Assembly: GCA_949126835.1 (NCBI GenBank) | Contig: OX421507.1 | Coordinates: 8,150,121-8,214,120 of the forward strand | Direction: 5' to 3' | DNA: 64,000 nucleotides | Origin: Anisus vortex | Lineage: Eukaryota > Mollusca > Gastropoda > Planorbidae | Part shown: piece after piece, positions 62,101-63,221 of the stretch | Position numbering within the stretch: position 1 is the first letter of the stretch | Layout of the letters: each line of letters begins with the position of its first letter | Notes under the pieces: generated by a model | Database searches by the model: none | What the model was told of the DNA's origin: nothing | What the model saw: only the letters and a program-made list of their open reading frames with translations | Program-made: the position numbers and the translations under genes

Positions 62101-63221
62101 GGAAAATGATTCAAGCCATGATGGTGATGTCTAATAAAGTCCTCAGCATAACCTTACATAAACTACATCTGCAGTGAGGAAGGCAGAAACAAACACAAGA
62201 AGACATTGGACATTGCGATTTATGTCCTAACGGTAATGAAAACGTACAAGCTATAATGGCATTGGTAAAATCAACAGGGCTTTCAAAGACAACTGTATAG
62301 GGCACAGGGCTAAAGGAGAGAATGAGAAGCAGACAAAAGATGGTCAGACAATTATTCTAGAATGGACAGGCAAGACTCTAGACAATAATACAAGGAAAGC
62401 AAAAAAATCTGGAGGGAATGGGGAACTGGTTGTCAGGTACCCCAAAGGTCAACCAGACTCAATGTCAATTGAAATGTATAGGCCAAATAGAACTAAATGC
62501 TCAGTATTCATAGATCATATCAATACTGTCAGGTGCAAACTGGCCCAATCGAAACAAGCAAATTATACAGGAGAAGCTAATACCTGCTTAGGTAATGTAA
62601 AGAAAGAATTGACATAGCTGTTTTTTCACAATGAAAAAGAAACTCAATCGGATATTACTGTGAGATATTTTTAGACATCTTGAGGGATTTCCCAAGAAAG
62701 GTTTTGATATCAAAAATCTTTTTTTCAAAATTTCCCACTTGGCCCACTTTGCCTATTTGCCCCTGACAGTGCCAATATTATTAACCTCCGTGGCGGAGAA
62801 TTTGAAGACTTTTCTTTTCAACTAAGTTGATGAAGTACACATCCATCAGCAAAATACTTGTTTAAAACTATTTTAAAATGTTATTGTCGTTTCGTGCCTC
62901 CATCGGCCGAAACCTTGTTTAAAACTATTTTAGAGTGTTATTGTCGTTTCGTTTTTGTGAGCGCGCTGAGCATGCTTGCATTAGCATGGAGTGAGGCGCG
63001 ATATAATTGACCAATTATTATTATTATTATTATGAATCTTTAGGCCAATGGAGAATTGAATCGGTCACATGTTTTTAATTCTGTTCCTACAGCTTGTCCT
63101 TACGGCTACTTTGGAATCGGCTGCAAACAGCAGTGCATGTGTCCCAGTGACAAGCCTTGCTACCATGTGGATGGTCAGTGTGAGTGTCCAGTTGGGGTCA
63201 CCGGACAGAGGTGTGAGCTTG
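11214..63221 (+). CDS. MEGF6-like multiple-EGF-domain gene, exon-split, partial at both ends
   Basis: Overall span of one plus-strand gene assembled from at least 25 exons listed separately. Seen: each exon is bounded by AG/GT and joins its neighbours in frame. The order is eight EGF exons (DVNEC/DIDEC/DINEC openings in five of them), a low-complexity linker, then laminin/Draper-type EGF repeats of about 43 residues (CP-G-YG--C----C-C pattern). Known: this order, after a signal peptide and EMI domain, is that of MEGF6, a secreted protein of about 1,540 residues in mammals; MEGF10/11 and Draper share the second half but lack the cbEGF block. The confident exons encode 1,086 residues. No start, signal peptide, EMI domain or stop is visible, so both ends are missing. 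Function is inferred to be extracellular matrix or adhesion related. Fibrillin- or nidogen-type proteins are less likely because of the long laminin-type EGF array. Confidence 0.85.
11349..11425. repeat. Short ~18-bp tandem next to the donor site
   Basis: Three copies of ttaactcacagatgcccc immediately downstream of the exon at 11214. Confidence 0.8.
11800..11852. repeat. (GA)n microsatellite
   Basis: GAGA tract of about 50 bp; open frames over it are artefacts. Confidence 0.9.
12177..12570 (-). mobile_element. LINE 3'-end fragment (reverse transcriptase C-terminus)
   Basis: The reverse strand encodes [20 protein letters not shown] followed by [13 protein letters not shown] and a stop, the classic C-terminus of CR1/jockey-like reverse transcriptases, and upstream a decayed LEITLEQI region. 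It ends within about 10 bp of the exon at 12577. Confidence 0.85.
12577..12699 (+). CDS. MEGF6-like exon: calcium-binding EGF domain
   Basis: A 123-nt phase 1-1 exon; acceptor ttttaaag, donor gtaagt. It opens DVNEC and carries [12 protein letters not shown], the calcium-binding consensus. The acceptor abuts a reverse-oriented LINE remnant (12177 to about 12570), so the intron's 3' end may be transposon-derived. A 21.5-kb intron follows. Confidence 0.92.
12733..12790. repeat. (GA)n microsatellite
   Basis: Imperfect GAGA run just downstream of the exon donor at 12700. Confidence 0.9.
13235..13800. mobile_element. Internal copy of the hAT element at 19572-21212, inverted
   Basis: By eye it aligns with the reverse complement of about 20560-21000: shared gactttcaaatt-atgg, cttagatgtagatc, agtggagggata, taggaaagtcaactg and gactaaatat blocks in the same order. 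No terminal repeats were found here, so it is a fragment or end-less copy. Confidence 0.7.
13801..15240. other. AT-rich intron, no gene seen
   Basis: Mainly A/T-rich sequence, with a TATATA tract near 14620-14650. The 89-codon frame at 14743 has no splice or family support. Part may continue the transposon-related segment to the left. Confidence 0.5.
15242..15575. repeat. Direct repeat unit, copy 1
   Basis: About 330 bp (taccgaaagaaacatt, tgatacaataagcaagaaca, ttttagatagtatat, aagtcaacacaactg) recurring in the same order at 16083-16341, with a third partial start at 16376. Confidence 0.85.
15600..16030. repeat. GC-rich dispersed repeat, copy 1
   Basis: A GC-rich block containing ggatcattatcgcggtggct, gctgcactgtcacccggtag and a caggcaccggg segment; the core recurs at about 16970-17100 and 46810-47060. 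Class unknown, no coding frame. Confidence 0.75.
16040..16480. repeat. Direct repeat units, copies 2 and 3
   Basis: Begins acaattattatgcatatgcc...gaccagaaacaatt and repeats the 15242 unit; the same start occurs again at 16376, so the block was duplicated more than once. Confidence 0.85.
16768..16849. mobile_element. 3' fragment of a hAT-type MITE
   Basis: Ends ggttgcctacccctg after a ttggcacactgtta segment, as in the 200-bp MITEs. The left half is absent. Confidence 0.75.
16861..16930. repeat. 14-bp tandem, five copies
   Basis: Unit gtctacgaagtcac with minor variation, directly adjoining the MITE fragment. Confidence 0.9.
16965..17105. repeat. GC-rich dispersed repeat, copy 2
   Basis: Shares tcgtggtggctcgc, ctgcactgtcgcccggtagc and catcaaggcacaggg with the 15600 block. 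Confidence 0.7.
17110..17345 (+). mobile_element. tRNA-derived SINE
   Basis: ttcgaatcctagtaaaggct, actacccagctctgatg, tatgccgtggccacagaaac and ccctatggatcaatttggtc occur in the SINE order. Confidence 0.85.
17346..18505. other. Intronic sequence, no gene seen
   Basis: AT-rich, with a C-rich stretch at 17860-17900. No coding or mobile signature I can name, apart from a repeated gcgcacaataag motif at its end. Confidence 0.5.
18508..18790. repeat. Retroelement-like tail and TTCGGTTTCGGCC-rich repeat
   Basis: An agataagataagatgtctttattg block of the kind seen at LINE 3' ends (reverse oriented), then a block dense in palindromic ttcggtttcggccgaa units. A related block lies at 23456-23610. Confidence 0.6.
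19572..21212. mobile_element. hAT-type element, 1,641 bp, non-coding
   Basis: It begins CAGGGGTCGGCAACC and ends GGTTGCCGACCCCTG, perfect 15-bp terminal inverted repeats. The flanking 8-bp repeats are ccttagtg and ccctagtg (7 of 8). Only short open remnants survive, for example an 83-codon minus-strand frame at 20927-21178 containing [17 protein letters not shown]. No transposase domain is recognisable. It is the longest member of the family seen here and a plausible relative of the 200-bp MITEs. Confidence 0.85.
21379..21426. repeat. (AT)n microsatellite
   Basis: About 48 bp of uninterrupted AT. Confidence 0.97.
21940..22020. mobile_element. 81-bp TTAA-bounded mini-MITE
   Basis: Starts TTAACCCTT and ends AAGGGTTAA; the interior is GC-rich and has no coding capacity. 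TTAA targets with short inverted repeats point to piggyBac-type mobilisation (inference). Confidence 0.6.
22320..22935 (+). mobile_element. LINE reverse transcriptase C-terminal remnant, interrupted
   Basis: Plus-strand translation gives [20 protein letters not shown] and, after an insertion, [20 protein letters not shown], both hallmark C-terminal blocks of jockey/CR1-like reverse transcriptases. The frame is broken by stops. A hAT fragment (22635-22789) separates the two blocks. Confidence 0.85.
22635..22789. mobile_element. hAT fragment inside the LINE
   Basis: Closely matches 21014-21160 of the 1,641-bp hAT element (ttgccttagac-gtc, cccattaatt-tgcttacgca, cttggagttctct). The terminal CAGGGG is missing. 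Confidence 0.8.
22948..23203 (-). mobile_element. tRNA-derived SINE inserted in the LINE 3' region
   Basis: Reverse orientation: starts gtaaagtacccgtcagaccg and ends with the tRNA head ggattcgaacccgggacctt and ctgccgctcggctaccatgc. LINE tail sequence (tcctggtcctaacggggtct) continues beyond it. Confidence 0.85.
23204..23305 (+). mobile_element. LINE 3' tail
   Basis: ggtctccacagtaatatgaagaagaagaag recurs, diverged, at 25240-25285. It probably belongs to the LINE at 22320. Confidence 0.6.
23456..23610. repeat. TTCGGTTTCGGCC-rich repeat, second copy
   Basis: Palindromic ttcggtttcggccgaa-type units as at 18610-18780. Confidence 0.6.
23966..24508 (-). mobile_element. SINE split by a later insertion with target duplication
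   Basis: The 3' part (gtaaagtacccgtcggaccg to about 24104) and the 5' part (from about 24363 to the tRNA head near 24500) are separated by about 260 bp of unrelated sequence. The SINE word ccctaactaat is present on both sides of the insert, an 11-bp target-site duplication. Confidence 0.85.
24105..24362. mobile_element. Insert within the SINE
   Basis: Sequence of unknown class beginning acttacttactgcccgtaac and ending attgacaggatt, bounded by ccctaactaat. It carries a moderately GC-rich segment but no long conserved frame. Confidence 0.7.
24560..24700. mobile_element. LINE 3'-UTR tail
   Basis: gcgcaataatcttctttata then gaaggagcgtcagtaatat matches tails at 29583, 47560 and 61832. Confidence 0.6.
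25125..25290 (+). mobile_element. LINE 3' tail fragment
   Basis: tcctcgggtccaatggtggt then ctccacagtacaacg and aagaagaag matches the LINE tail at 23255-23305. Confidence 0.55.
25640..25745 (-). mobile_element. LINE 3'-end fragment
   Basis: Short degraded copy of the 12177-12570 family (gttgtgttaacccactcca, gtgccacttgagaagaaag). Confidence 0.6.
26058..26101. repeat. Poly-A tract of 44 bp
   Basis: Uninterrupted A run; no recognisable retroelement body directly upstream. Confidence 0.97.
26983..27374. mobile_element. hAT-type MITE, 392 bp
   Basis: Perfect 12-bp terminal inverted repeats CAGGGTTCTCAC / GTGAGAACCCTG. The interior is rich in (a/g)gcctggaaa and gtctggaaa words on one strand. A clear target duplication was not found. 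Confidence 0.75.
27375..28795. other. Intronic sequence, no gene seen
   Basis: AT-rich; short frames (27376-27642, 27842-28030) have no splice or domain support. Confidence 0.5.
28796..29345 (-). mobile_element. LINE 3'-end fragment, longer copy
   Basis: The reverse strand encodes [20 protein letters not shown], a conserved reverse transcriptase C-terminal block, followed by the same 3' segment as 12177-12570. Several frame breaks. Confidence 0.85.
29550..29625 (+). mobile_element. LINE 3'-UTR tail
   Basis: tgcaagactagactcaaaca and ataagcttaggacgcaata then atcttctgtatagaaagagc, shared with other tails. Confidence 0.6.
29626..30130. other. Region upstream of the nested ORF
   Basis: AT-rich; no TATA box with convincing context, CpG-rich block or splice acceptor can be defended. 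If the ORF is a gene its promoter should lie here. Confidence 0.4.
30155..31678 (+). CDS. Unrecognised 507-residue single-exon protein nested in the large intron
   Basis: An uninterrupted reading frame from ATG 30155 (purine at -3, G at +4) to TAG. An in-frame TGA at 30131 excludes a longer unspliced N-terminus, though an upstream exon is possible. AATAAA at 31717 lies 39 nt past the stop. Visible: a hydrophobic segment at residues 7-29 ([20 protein letters not shown]), flanked by a second apolar stretch near 32-42, suggesting an N-terminal membrane anchor. The remainder is hydrophilic and Ser/Lys/Gln-rich, with a basic patch near residues 290-340 ([20 protein letters not shown]) and a predicted helical segment near 390-420 ([13 protein letters not shown]). 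It lies in the same orientation as the host gene. I recognise no family; the length and the ordinary codon usage, so unlike the AT-rich intron, argue for a real gene, perhaps a retrocopy. Confidence 0.7.
   Translation: MELDWNWIGLLILAFTTFSITYFYGIYIWQAATKVLIFVAQLSVSDFVDHFLRIQLPRITNSIWLYLKPAKPKQNINNTNSNDKKHFLPPGSGTKSQWNKFKVVHKATSILTSDDNTLSGKVTVYSHLYSRQKISIEQKENSPDLDTTCNEQSTAFSKQRQDEDDIFKDAISHSLTSENINNVRFGEPESGRMGLNTKTGQCLQDSEEGSQKENSNLQNEMPAAYFFEYLAAINSENVDLWKLQGCKKHRVHFTDRDSFHQAGVSSYKEAVKSCNTNLSKKGKTKIIARSGDIKPQPRVSKRIKQRFENSIVQHCRRKSRSQQRDVIKEIHRQTSDPSETKKQYKLHSKSIIVDDYHCSSASAGEKYSNKASSVSETSLTTSLDTFMAKYLADHFINISTKPEMLEAILHAIDSNSQLSTDSLIASSGDSIGGATAISSVLESNVESISRALAGLMTSEVARKNINFTCSMSLKTSESNLASLNVAQGTHSQASTSEWTLELSYTVE
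31717..31722 (+). promoter_or_regulatory. Poly(A) signal AATAAA for the nested ORF
   Basis: A canonical AATAAA 39 nt downstream of the stop of the 507-codon ORF, with a second copy about 30 nt further on. Spacing is plausible for a short 3' UTR; use is inferred. Confidence 0.5.
32206..33104. mobile_element. TTAA-bounded MITE, 899 bp, with CCATATATGG motifs
   Basis: Left end TTAACTCATTCCGTGCC, right end GGCACGGAATGAGTTAA: perfect 17-bp inverted repeats including the TTAA. Near the left end ccatatatgg occurs twice (32229-32238 and 32271-32280). No transposase-length frame. piggyBac-like by ends (inference). Confidence 0.85.
33255..33903 (+). repeat. 36-bp minisatellite, 18 copies, derived from a SINE head
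   Basis: Eighteen near-identical 36-bp units (atggtgggtgagcggcagcc plus tgtttggctggagtga). Two unit types alternate in blocks (gagcggcag/gaat and gagcagcag/gtat). The gtgagcggcag core resembles the A-box region of the SINE (gtggccgagcgg at 42854), and the last unit runs straight into SINE body. Frames across it are artefacts of 36 being a multiple of three. Confidence 0.92.
33904..34040 (+). mobile_element. tRNA-derived SINE body following the amplified head
   Basis: gttccgattcatgtgaaggc, ccacccagctctaatggcta and cctgacagtag match the SINE order; truncated before the 3' block. Confidence 0.8.
34180..34302 (+). CDS. MEGF6-like exon: EGF domain without calcium signature
   Basis: A 123-nt phase 1-1 exon after a long T tract ending ttcttgcag; donor gtagat. 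It encodes [14 protein letters not shown] and then [17 protein letters not shown], a six-cysteine EGF fold. The DxxE opening and the Asn/Asp at the hydroxylation site are absent, so calcium binding is not expected. Confidence 0.92.
34725..34900. mobile_element. Degraded hAT-type MITE
   Basis: Internal segment like 1930-2098 (ggcatgcagagcaattttc, ggcacgctgaatga) and right end aaaaggttgcataaccctg; left end lost. Confidence 0.7.
35019..35141 (+). CDS. MEGF6-like exon: EGF domain without calcium signature
   Basis: A 123-nt phase 1-1 exon; acceptor gtttttag, donor gtgagc. It opens [16 protein letters not shown] and ends APNGKSCL. The aromatic residue of the calcium-binding consensus is replaced ([12 protein letters not shown]), so this is probably a plain EGF domain. 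Confidence 0.92.
35225..35440 (-). mobile_element. Degraded SINE
   Basis: Diverged reverse copy (cctgtcagaccaataagatc, gtgttcacaagtttc). Confidence 0.6.
35705..35990 (-). mobile_element. Degraded SINE
   Basis: Diverged reverse copy (ttttcaccagtttctttgg, gatcttgtggccagaacaat). Confidence 0.6.
36076..36198 (+). CDS. MEGF6-like exon: calcium-binding EGF domain
   Basis: A 123-nt phase 1-1 exon; acceptor taatgtaaag, donor gtgagt. It opens DIDEC and contains [12 protein letters not shown], a full calcium-binding consensus, ending in GVDGKSCY. Confidence 0.92.
36199..37330. other. Intron, no further feature
   Basis: AT-rich intronic DNA; no exon-like segment found. Confidence 0.5.
37340..37600 (-). 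mobile_element. Degraded SINE
   Basis: Reverse copy containing agtgtgactagcacaatgcc-like and gagctgggtagactcaggg segments. Confidence 0.65.
38293..38325 (+). CDS. Candidate 33-nt linker mini-exon
   Basis: It is bounded by a pyrimidine-rich acceptor (ctgttcctgggtccag) and the donor gtaaat. Read in the frame set by the 36076-36198 exon it is open, adds 11 residues ([11 protein letters not shown], the first residue completed across the junction) and leaves phase 1 unchanged. This is a prediction from splice signals and phase only. It may be alternatively spliced or not used. Confidence 0.5.
38326..39227. other. Intron, no further feature
   Basis: AT-rich; C tract at 38597-38613. No exon-like segment. 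Confidence 0.5.
39228..39281 (+). CDS. Candidate 54-nt linker mini-exon
   Basis: Open in the expected frame, phase 1 in and out, encoding about 18 residues ending in [11 protein letters not shown], which resembles the Ser/Arg/Glu linker further on. The donor is gtaatg. The acceptor (caattttaag) has a poor pyrimidine tract, so support is weaker than for 38293-38325. Confidence 0.33.
39491..39767. repeat. 55-bp minisatellite, five copies
   Basis: Nearly identical units (tataatttatctctgtaaat, gaaagtatttaccactct, aatatggaactaaagtg); only one or two base differences, so recent. Confidence 0.95.
39768..42105. other. Intron, no further feature
   Basis: AT-rich; TATA/TG-rich tract at 41780-42020. 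Short frames (40513, 41296) lack support. Confidence 0.5.
42106..42227. mobile_element. Small TTAA-bounded MITE
   Basis: TTAACTCTTTCC at the left, GGAATGAGTTAA at the right (11 of 12 inverted), about 122 bp. The ends resemble those of the 32206-33104 element. Confidence 0.6.
42678..42815 (+). CDS. MEGF6-like exon: EGF domain with N-terminal extension
   Basis: A 138-nt phase 1-1 exon; acceptor ctgtaacccag, donor gtagga. It begins [17 protein letters not shown] and ends LQADGKTCE. It is five residues longer than the 123-nt exons because of the GIAME-type lead. There is no calcium-binding consensus ([12 protein letters not shown]). Confidence 0.92.
42847..43095 (+). mobile_element. tRNA-derived SINE with intact head
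   Basis: The best head in the window: A-box-like gtggccgagcgg, B-box-like gggtttgaatcc, then gtgtccctgagtatacccagc, the ccacagaaactgatgaacgc block and the 3' block. It sits 30 bp after an exon donor. Confidence 0.88.
43427..43546 (+). CDS. MEGF6-like exon: calcium-binding EGF domain, atypical C-terminus
   Basis: A 120-nt phase 1-1 exon; acceptor catatttcag, donor gtaaga. It opens [16 protein letters not shown] and contains [12 protein letters not shown], matching the calcium-binding signature. An extra cysteine (CC near the start, and CQCE at the end) gives eight cysteines, two more than the standard EGF. Confidence 0.92.
43703..43819 (+). CDS. MEGF6-like exon: calcium-binding EGF domain
   Basis: A 117-nt phase 1-1 exon; acceptor gcatcttcag, donor gtaagt. 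It opens DINEC and contains [12 protein letters not shown]. It is the last of the calcium-binding EGF exons before the linker. Confidence 0.92.
43820..45509. other. Intron, no further feature
   Basis: AT-rich intron between the last cbEGF exon and the linker; T and A runs only. Confidence 0.5.
45510..45662 (+). CDS. MEGF6-like exon: low-complexity linker
   Basis: A 153-nt open segment between acceptor ttgatgtacag and donor gttagt, phase 1 at both ends. It encodes 51 cysteine-free residues rich in charged and polar amino acids (for example [20 protein letters not shown]). Its base composition is clearly less AT-rich than the surrounding intron. It sits exactly between the cbEGF block and the laminin-type array, the place where MEGF6 changes repeat type. 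Confidence 0.75.
45663..46590. other. Intron, no further feature
   Basis: AT-rich; nothing else recognised. Confidence 0.5.
46591..46602 (+). CDS. 12-nt micro-exon in the linker
   Basis: Acceptor caaccaataag, donor gtaagt. The twelve bases preserve phase 1 and add four residues (RNQE across the junction). The perfect donor, the phase and the position between two other linker exons support it, but such a short exon needs transcript evidence. Confidence 0.5.
46805..47060. repeat. GC-rich dispersed repeat, copy 3
   Basis: Shares aattcccctttggatcatta, gaggtggc, cctgcactgtcacctggta and ggacattgaagcacc with the blocks at 15600 and 16965. Confidence 0.65.
47545..47600. mobile_element. LINE 3'-UTR tail fragment
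   Basis: taaatcttctatctagaagg then aacgtctgtaaaac, like other tails. Confidence 0.5.
47756..47779 (+). CDS. 24-nt micro-exon in the linker
   Basis: It has a strong acceptor (tttattactttcag) and the donor gttgat. Phase 1 is kept and eight residues are added (APQPERMK). It joins in frame to the first laminin-type EGF exon at 48384, completing a glycine codon. Confidence 0.6.
48384..48526 (+). CDS. MEGF6-like exon: first laminin-type EGF repeat
   Basis: A 143-nt exon entering in phase 1 and leaving in phase 0; acceptor ctgtggcag, donor gtgagg. It encodes [15 protein letters not shown], then a [12 protein letters not shown] unit, and stops in NMTCPE at the start of the next repeat. The phase change marks the switch from one-domain exons to exons that cut through repeats. 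Confidence 0.93.
48838..48993 (+). CDS. MEGF6-like exon: laminin-type EGF repeat
   Basis: A 156-nt exon, phase 0-0; acceptor gttctcag. It encodes [19 protein letters not shown], a complete repeat, then the first part of the next ([12 protein letters not shown]). The donor is gtactt, weaker than the gtragt donors elsewhere in the gene. Confidence 0.9.
49345..49674. mobile_element. TTAA-bounded MITE, 330 bp, deleted relative of 55210-55952
   Basis: Begins TTAACTCATTTGCTTGTA and ends in aatagtaacgaatgtgttaa. The interior matches the larger element (attaaatttagtaaattatt, acttttt-aaaagtcgtgctgg, gttagtcacacac). Confidence 0.8.
50056..50232 (+). CDS. MEGF6-like exon: laminin-type EGF repeats
   Basis: A 177-nt exon, phase 0-0; acceptor cttttctcag, donor gtagga. 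It encodes [18 protein letters not shown], then the unit [16 protein letters not shown], ending in GCDPV. Repeat boundaries do not coincide with the exon ends. Confidence 0.93.
50233..51384. other. Intron with (ATA)n and a dispersed tail
   Basis: Around 50710-50800 a (taa)n tract leads into attcgtatagtgcgg, GC-richer sequence resembling a dispersed repeat. The rest is AT-rich with no exon. Confidence 0.5.
51385..51571 (+). CDS. MEGF6-like exon: laminin-type EGF repeats
   Basis: A 187-nt exon, phase 0 in and phase 1 out; acceptor ctccacacag, donor gtgaga. It carries [15 protein letters not shown], then [16 protein letters not shown], and ends with GWTGPRCEE. It returns the gene to phase 1 for the regular 129-nt exons downstream. 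Confidence 0.93.
51837..52187. repeat. 29-bp minisatellite, about 12 copies
   Basis: Unit ttaaatgaaatagtcttcta plus tgattctaa, very uniform. Confidence 0.95.
52188..53094. other. Intron, no further feature
   Basis: AT-rich intron; no exon-like segment. Confidence 0.5.
53095..53220 (+). CDS. MEGF6-like exon: laminin-type EGF repeat
   Basis: A 126-nt phase 1-1 exon; acceptor gaccatcag, donor gtgagt. It encodes [18 protein letters not shown] and [16 protein letters not shown], one residue shorter than the usual 43-residue cassette. Confidence 0.93.
53282..53722. mobile_element. MITE with ~25-bp terminal inverted repeats
   Basis: Left ttaaagaccaagtgaagaag, right cttcacttggtctttaa (24 of 25 matched as inverted repeats). 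441 bp, no frame. The left end is only 60 bp past an exon donor. Confidence 0.8.
53802..54217. mobile_element. MITE with perfect 31-bp terminal inverted repeats
   Basis: gactataatacacatggacc at the left is exactly inverted at the right; gtgagac occurs just outside on both sides, a likely target duplication. A second internal copy of the end motif (agaccgcttgctct, 53991) suggests a composite structure. Related to 1174-1459. Confidence 0.85.
54771..54899 (+). CDS. MEGF6-like exon: laminin-type EGF repeat
   Basis: A 129-nt phase 1-1 exon; acceptor tttccatgtgcag, donor gtttgt. It encodes [19 protein letters not shown] through WYGPLCQE, with the full eight-cysteine laminin-type pattern. Confidence 0.93.
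55210..55952. mobile_element. TTAA-bounded MITE, 743 bp
   Basis: TTAACTCATTTGCTACTA and TAGTAGCAAATGAGTTAA are perfect 18-bp inverted ends with TTAA. piggyBac-like by structure (inference). No transposase frame. Confidence 0.85.
56382..56510 (+). CDS. MEGF6-like exon: laminin-type EGF repeat
   Basis: A 129-nt phase 1-1 exon; acceptor ttgtctcgtcag, donor gtgagt. It encodes [19 protein letters not shown] through GWTGQICDR. Confidence 0.93.
56660..56788 (+). CDS. MEGF6-like exon: laminin-type EGF repeat
   Basis: A 129-nt phase 1-1 exon only 149 bp after the previous one; acceptor gtctctgcag, donor gtaagg. It encodes [18 protein letters not shown] through GWRGPNCDQ. Confidence 0.93.
56919..57111 (+). 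CDS. MEGF6-like exon: one and a half laminin-type EGF repeats
   Basis: A 193-nt exon, phase 1 in and phase 2 out; acceptor ttcttgcag, donor gtgagt. It encodes [19 protein letters not shown], a complete repeat, and the first half of the next, ending CNCGDSS. The intron splits a codon inside the repeat and is matched by the phase-2 entry of the exon at 57584. Confidence 0.93.
57180..57345 (+). mobile_element. LINE 3'-end fragment in sense orientation
   Basis: Encodes [20 protein letters not shown] then stop, matching the LINE C-terminus seen on the reverse strand at 12177, followed by the shared 3' UTR words. Confidence 0.75.
57584..57777 (+). CDS. MEGF6-like exon: one and a half laminin-type EGF repeats
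   Basis: A 194-nt exon, phase 2 in and phase 1 out; acceptor ttttgctgcag, donor gtaagt. It completes the repeat begun upstream ([15 protein letters not shown]) and adds [16 protein letters not shown] through GWRSTKCEE. It is noticeably GC-rich compared with flanking introns. Confidence 0.93.
57860..58262 (-). mobile_element. Two SINE copies in tandem, reverse
   Basis: Two successive partial copies (57860-58035 and 58045-58262), each with the 3' block (agaccaatttgatc / aaccagttcgatc) and the gtgtggccagca block. Confidence 0.75.
58459..58665. repeat. 69-bp minisatellite, three copies
   Basis: Three nearly identical copies beginning atatcaacaacacatgatta. Confidence 0.95.
58822..59005. mobile_element. 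hAT-type MITE, 184 bp
   Basis: Ends CAGTGCCATTGCTAGGG / CCCTTAGCTACGCCACTG; flanking 8-bp repeats tagctgca / tagctgcg. The right end lies 124 bp before a coding exon. Confidence 0.85.
59129..59257 (+). CDS. MEGF6-like exon: laminin-type EGF repeat
   Basis: A 129-nt phase 1-1 exon; acceptor cttgctgaccag, donor gtaaag. It encodes [18 protein letters not shown] through GWMGDACEK. Confidence 0.92.
59812..59940 (+). CDS. MEGF6-like exon: laminin-type EGF repeat
   Basis: A 129-nt phase 1-1 exon; acceptor ttccaacatgcag, donor gtgagt. It encodes [16 protein letters not shown] through GYRGKKCDK. Confidence 0.93.
60331..60634. repeat. 38-bp minisatellite, eight copies
   Basis: Unit gtttgttaatttcaccgtaa plus tgatcaatacagctaaaa. 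Confidence 0.95.
60737..61341. mobile_element. TIR-bounded element, about 605 bp
   Basis: tgtgacgcaaccccacg at the left and cgtggggttgcatcaca at the right are inverted repeats extending, imperfectly, over about 28 bp. The interior is AT-rich and non-coding. Confidence 0.75.
61425..61553 (+). CDS. MEGF6-like exon: laminin-type EGF repeat
   Basis: A 129-nt phase 1-1 exon; acceptor ttttaaacccag, donor gtaagt. It encodes [19 protein letters not shown] through GWLGTYCDE. It begins only about 80 bp after the end of a TIR-bounded element (60737-61341). Confidence 0.93.
61820..61880 (+). mobile_element. LINE 3'-UTR tail fragment
   Basis: acagtaatcttctgtataaa then tggagcatctgtaacat matches the other tails. 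Confidence 0.55.
62030..62480 (+). mobile_element. LINE reverse transcriptase C-terminal remnant, different family
   Basis: Broken plus-strand translation contains [19 protein letters not shown], then [10 protein letters not shown] and a [14 protein letters not shown] segment, matching the order ACETWTL, HV-RS-GLAKT, G-R-RGRQKKRW common in non-LTR retrotransposons. Multiple stops. Confidence 0.75.
62855..62955. repeat. Two-copy direct repeat of about 40 bp
   Basis: cttgtttaaaactattttaa then aatgttattgtcgtttcgt occurs twice; a tail with gcgcgatataattgaccaat and (ATT)n follows (about 62960-63034), as in dispersed SINE-like repeats. Confidence 0.7.
63093..63221 (+). CDS. MEGF6-like exon: laminin-type EGF repeat, last seen
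   Basis: A 129-nt phase 1-1 exon; acceptor ctgttcctacag, donor gtgagt. It encodes [16 protein letters not shown] through GVTGQRCEL. The phase-1 donor shows that the gene continues past the window. A possible acceptor (ctattctcgccag) lies at 63981-63993, but only seven bases follow it. Confidence 0.93.
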
